Assembly: GCA_029582265.1 (NCBI GenBank)
Contig: CM055819.1
Coordinates: 36,091,288-36,155,287 of the forward strand
Source of the DNA: Zoroaster sp. YZ-2022
Taxonomy: Eukaryota > Echinodermata > Asteroidea > Forcipulatida > Zoroasteridae
Direction of reading: 5' to 3'
DNA: 64,000 nt
Part shown: positions 62,718 to 64,000 of the stretch, in pieces
Layout of the letters: each line of letters opens with the position of its first letter
Position numbering within the stretch: the first letter of the stretch is position 1
The notes under the pieces: model-generated
The model's input: the letters and a program-made list of their open reading frames with translations, nothing else
Told to the model about the DNA's origin: nothing
Databases searched by the model: none
Position numbers and translations under genes: made by a program

Positions 62718-62940
62718 AGTGTTGTCGCGTCGCACTAGAAGTGTGTCGCGTCGCACTAGAAGTGTAGTCGCGTCGCACTAGAAGTGTAGTCGCGTCGCAC
62801 TAGAAGTGTGTCGCGTCGCATTAGAAGTATTGTCGCGTCGCACTAGAAGTGTAGTCGCGTCGCACTAGAAGTGTGGCTCGTCGCACTAGAAGTGTAGTCG
62901 CGTCGCACTAGAAGTGTAGTCGCGTCGCACTAGAAGTGTT
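62718..62940. repeat. 22-bp CpG-rich minisatellite, about 10 copies
   Basis: Unit gtcgcgtcgcactagaagtg plus ta, some copies 21 bp. Confidence 0.9.
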
Positions 62941-63585
62941 CACCATTGCAGTTTTTTCTCGTATGAAGAGCCGTATGTGACTAAATTTCGACTAATTAAA
63001 TATATACGACTAAAATAAATGTAAATCCATATATTTACTAGAAAACCAATTATACAAAAGCGGCAACCAGACTGGTTGGCAGCTAGCATGCATACGGTAC
63101 TAAACCTGAATTTTGGGATTTATATTCCTTTAAAAAGTCCTCCACAGCCCATACATTATTGTTTTACAGAAAGGTTTTGTTTATGAATTAGTGTTGTAGT
63201 TAACAAAAATGTTGCTAATCATGTTACAAATATTTACAACCTAAACCTAGTCTCGATCCCAACTACCTACATGGAAGGTGAGAATTCTAAACCACAAGAC
63301 TACCATGCCACTCGAATTTGGCGGTGAATTAAGTACAGAAGAACCTTTGTAAAATTGTATTTATAAAATAATATAAATTGTTCAGAAAAATATTGCATTG
63401 TAGTACATAATTAAGAAATTTCAATCACAATAATTACTCAGAGTAATTTCATTTGGACAGAAACCTTGCGTGATCAACATAACCAAATTTAAAGTTTCAA
63501 ACAAACTCCTTTCAGCGTATAGCATTAAATAGAGAGCAGTGAGCATACATTTTCAAGGAAGTGTGCTTTCTTTTTCATTTACAGA
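62941..63585. other. no gene seen apart from tRNA-like repeat
   Basis: AT-rich spacer between the last minisatellite and the possible exon at 63586. Confidence 0.45.
63240..63316 (-). repeat. tRNA-Gly-like pseudogene or SINE head
   Basis: The reverse strand reads gtggtttagaattctcacct then tccatgtagg, resembling the D arm and anticodon arm of tRNA-Gly, and gggatcgagactaggtt in place of the T arm. Too degenerate for a functional tRNA. Confidence 0.45.
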
Positions 63586-63834
63586 CTAGACCCTCAACTC
63601 CAAGAGACCCCCAGTCTCCCCTATGGACACAGAGTCCTCCGACTCCATCCCTAACTGATGAGAGACGACAGCCGGCACGTGGTTAGTGAGGACAACACCC
63701 AGCGTATTACAGCAACCCAAAAGGTAATTTGTGAAATCTTTTTGTTGCATGTATTTTGGTTCCTTGTCAGAAGTGACAGTGAAAGAGAATGTTGCGTCGT
63801 TTTCAAAGTTCTCCTCCTTTAAGTAACCCTTCAT
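63586..63834 (-). CDS. possible terminal exon of an unrecognised gene
   Basis: 82 codons ending LLELRV-TAG, with protein-like composition (ATFSFTVTSDKEPKYM, FTNYLLGCCNTLGVVLTN). Locally GC-rich. The acceptor would lie near 63835 (ttatgaag). A rival reading exists on the other strand: a strong tttttcatttacag acceptor at 63585 opens a Pro/Ser-rich frame (TRPSTPRDPQSPLW) up to about 63680. Neither family is known to me. Confidence 0.3.
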   Translation of the reverse strand: MKGYLKEENFENDATFSFTVTSDKEPKYMQQKDFTNYLLGCCNTLGVVLTNHVPAVVSHQLGMESEDSVSIGETGGLLELRV

Positions 63835-64000
63835 AAATTGTCATTGACTTGCGTGTCCACAAAGTAAAATCACCTCCATGGTAAAACAAGCAAGAATTGG
63901 TCTGTGATCTTTTAAGTAAAGATCTGCAGATAAACTTCTATTTCTGAAAAATGTTCTTGGTACAATTTGTTCCAGCGGTGCCCCCCACGAAAAATCCTCA

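Noticed and set aside
63240..63316. Functional tRNA-Gly gene
   Set aside because: T arm and acceptor stem do not pair well; better explained as SINE or tRNA pseudogene.

Overview
This is eukaryotic, AT-rich, intron- and transposon-rich DNA. The non-LTR and Ty3/gypsy elements, the many fold-back elements and minisatellites, and a leucine-rich-repeat (LRR) G-protein-coupled receptor of the GRL101/relaxin-receptor (type C LGR) group all point to a marine invertebrate. An echinoderm, hemichordate, cephalochordate or lophotrochozoan is possible; I cannot fix the phylum from the sequence alone. No bacterial-type genes, operons or CRISPR arrays are present.

The window is dominated by one minus-strand gene running from about 59.9 kb down to 6.65 kb. 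Its parts are a signal-peptide exon (59844-59913), a cysteine-rich LRR N-cap exon (59377-59494), a very large array of LRR exons (about 55.6 to 12.96 kb), and one terminal exon (6654-7722) that encodes the cysteine hinge and the whole seven-helix domain. The phases fit throughout: signal exon ends with one base, the N-cap exon starts with two and ends with two, every intact LRR exon is exactly 72 bp and in the same phase at both ends, and the terminal exon starts with one base. By hand I count 56 LRR exon copies: 41 look intact (72 bp, open, AG acceptor, GT donor), 2 have a destroyed donor, 1 is split by a LINE, 9 carry an insertion plus an in-frame stop, and 3 are truncated. Joining all 41 intact exons gives a 4209-bp reading frame (1402 residues), divisible by three.

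The array grew by nested tandem duplication: a ~348-bp unit with one exon, ~1.2-kb and ~1.48-kb units with three, and four sister copies of a larger block. Differences between near-identical exons cluster at the residues that form the concave, ligand-facing strand of each LRR. This makes the locus a candidate for a receptor whose ectodomain is diversified by exon shuffling and possibly by alternative splicing. That last step is inference and needs transcripts.

Mobile elements inserted into the array after its duplications: a nearly intact APE-type LINE (21308-25070) inside an LRR exon, a Ty3/gypsy element (37845-42149) without a protease core, a 664-bp TIR element with TAA target duplication (26153-26816), a 2.0-kb CAGGGG-type TIR element (42611-44634), and a 3.9-kb fold-back/satellite element (46566-50497). 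Outside the receptor, 0-6 kb holds small palindromic elements and possibly one short exon (5912-6139). 58.9-63 kb holds several minisatellites, and a possible terminal exon of another gene lies at 63586-63834.
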